Shown: in pieces, positions 41,991 to 42,288 of the stretch
Position numbering within the stretch: the stretch's first letter is position 1
How the letters are laid out: each line of letters begins with the position of its first letter
Source of the DNA: Pseudomonadales bacterium
GTDB lineage: Bacteria; Pseudomonadota; Gammaproteobacteria; Pseudomonadales; Pseudohongiellaceae
Direction of reading: 5' to 3'
Assembly (NCBI GenBank): GCA_023257655.1
Contig: JALRBQ010000095.1
Coordinates: forward strand, 1-42,288
Length of the DNA: 42,288 nucleotides
Position numbers and translations under genes: made by a program
The notes under the pieces: generated by a model
Told to the model about the DNA's origin: nothing
The model's database searches: none
The model's input: the letters and a program-made list of their open reading frames with translations, nothing else

Positions 41991-42288
41991 CTAAACCTGA
42001 GAGATGTCTTCCTTCACGGGCAGCATGAGATCTTCCCGAGTGACATTGAGATATAGCACGATAGCGCTGGCAATATAGATGGAGGAATAGGTGCCTACGC
42101 CGATGCCGACCGCCATTGCGATGCAGAAGCCGCGCACTGACTCACTGCCGATCACGAGCAGGCTCACAATGACCATCATGGTGGTGCCGGATGTGATCAG
42201 TGTTCGACTGAGAGTCTGGTTCAGCGACAGGTTAATCAGTTCTTCGGCGCTACCGCGGCGCTGGCGTCGGAAATTTTCCCGGATGCGG
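41991..42288 (-). CDS. secF: Protein translocase subunit SecF, C-terminal part (cut by the window edge)
   Basis: SecF works with SecD in the inner membrane to drive late protein translocation with the proton-motive force. The frame is open to the window end: the 98 codons visible read FRRQRRGSAEELINLSLNQT, then LSRTLITSGTTMMVIVSLLV, then the last membrane segments with GVGTYSSIYIASAIVLYL. These are the conserved C-terminal blocks of SecF (NQTLSRT, VGTYSSI). The N-terminal part and any secD lie beyond 42288. Confidence 0.93.
   Translation of the reverse strand, partial: RIRENFRRQRRGSAEELINLSLNQTLSRTLITSGTTMMVIVSLLVIGSESVRGFCIAMAVGIGVGTYSSIYIASAIVLYLNVTREDLMLPVKEDISQV

Overview
The window is a chromosomal segment of a GC-rich gammaproteobacterium, probably marine. 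Several blocks are ordered as in Pseudomonas and its relatives: trxA-rho-ubiD with hemB nearby, and hslR-yrfG beside cysQ. No plasmid, phage, transposase, rRNA or CRISPR features are visible. There is one tRNA, tRNA-Pro(CGG). Nearly all the DNA is coding, apart from the long rho leader and a decayed zone around 15.8-19.3 kb.

Layout. 0.1-5.1 kb (minus strand): hemB, trxA, rho, ubiD. 5.3-8.6 kb (plus): a TVP38/TMEM64 membrane domain fused to a mercuric-reductase-like flavoprotein, then an arsenite methyltransferase (arsM), a likely metal(loid) unit. 8.6-13.1 kb: dsbB, gshA, hslR and yrfG (minus), with cysQ divergent. 13.1-15.8 kb: two tandem exported beta-lactamase-fold serine hydrolases closed by a strong terminator. 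15.8-19.3 kb: a plastic zone with a frameshifted chimeric pseudogene, two small exported proteins of unknown function, a 14-bp tandem repeat, an esterase and the tail of a lost rimJ. 19.3-23.1 kb: a tight three-gene operon for C5 CoA esters (methylsuccinyl-CoA dehydrogenase-like, mesaconyl-C4-CoA hydratase-like, mesaconyl-CoA C1-C4 transferase). 23.1-24.5 kb (minus): a halohydrin dehalogenase, preceded by a FrnE/DsbA-like gene whose first active-site Cys codon is TGA. 24.7-29.7 kb: exported TPR protein, alkylsulfatase, alpha/beta hydrolase, aldehyde dehydrogenase remnant. 29.8-31.6 kb: GntR regulator and threonine-aldolase-family enzyme. 31.9-37.6 kb: catalytically altered retropepsin-like protein, cytochrome c'-like protein, tRNA-Pro, exported metallo-beta-lactamase-fold hydrolase, small exported protein, GST, 2OG-Fe(II) oxygenase, macro-domain protein. 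37.7-41.8 kb (minus): an OPT transporter operon with a good sigma70-type promoter and an exported esterase. The window ends inside secF.

The strongest new signals are these. (1) The FrnE-like gene at 23863-24468 reads as a selenoprotein: in-frame UGA replaces the first Cys of C-P-W-C, and a stem-loop matching the bacterial SECIS rules follows directly. (2) The gene downstream of it looks like an ordinary short-chain dehydrogenase but carries both halohydrin dehalogenase signatures, T-x4-Y-x-G and S-x12-Y-x3-R. (3) The mcd-meh-mct operon joins an ethylmalonyl-CoA-pathway enzyme to two 3-hydroxypropionate-bicycle enzymes, which would allow a route from methylsuccinyl-CoA to citramalyl-CoA. (4) The rho leader carries 14-nt tandem repeats and a C-rich, G-poor tract that suggest Rho autoregulation.

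Functional calls rest on motifs and remembered family sequences; no database search was possible.
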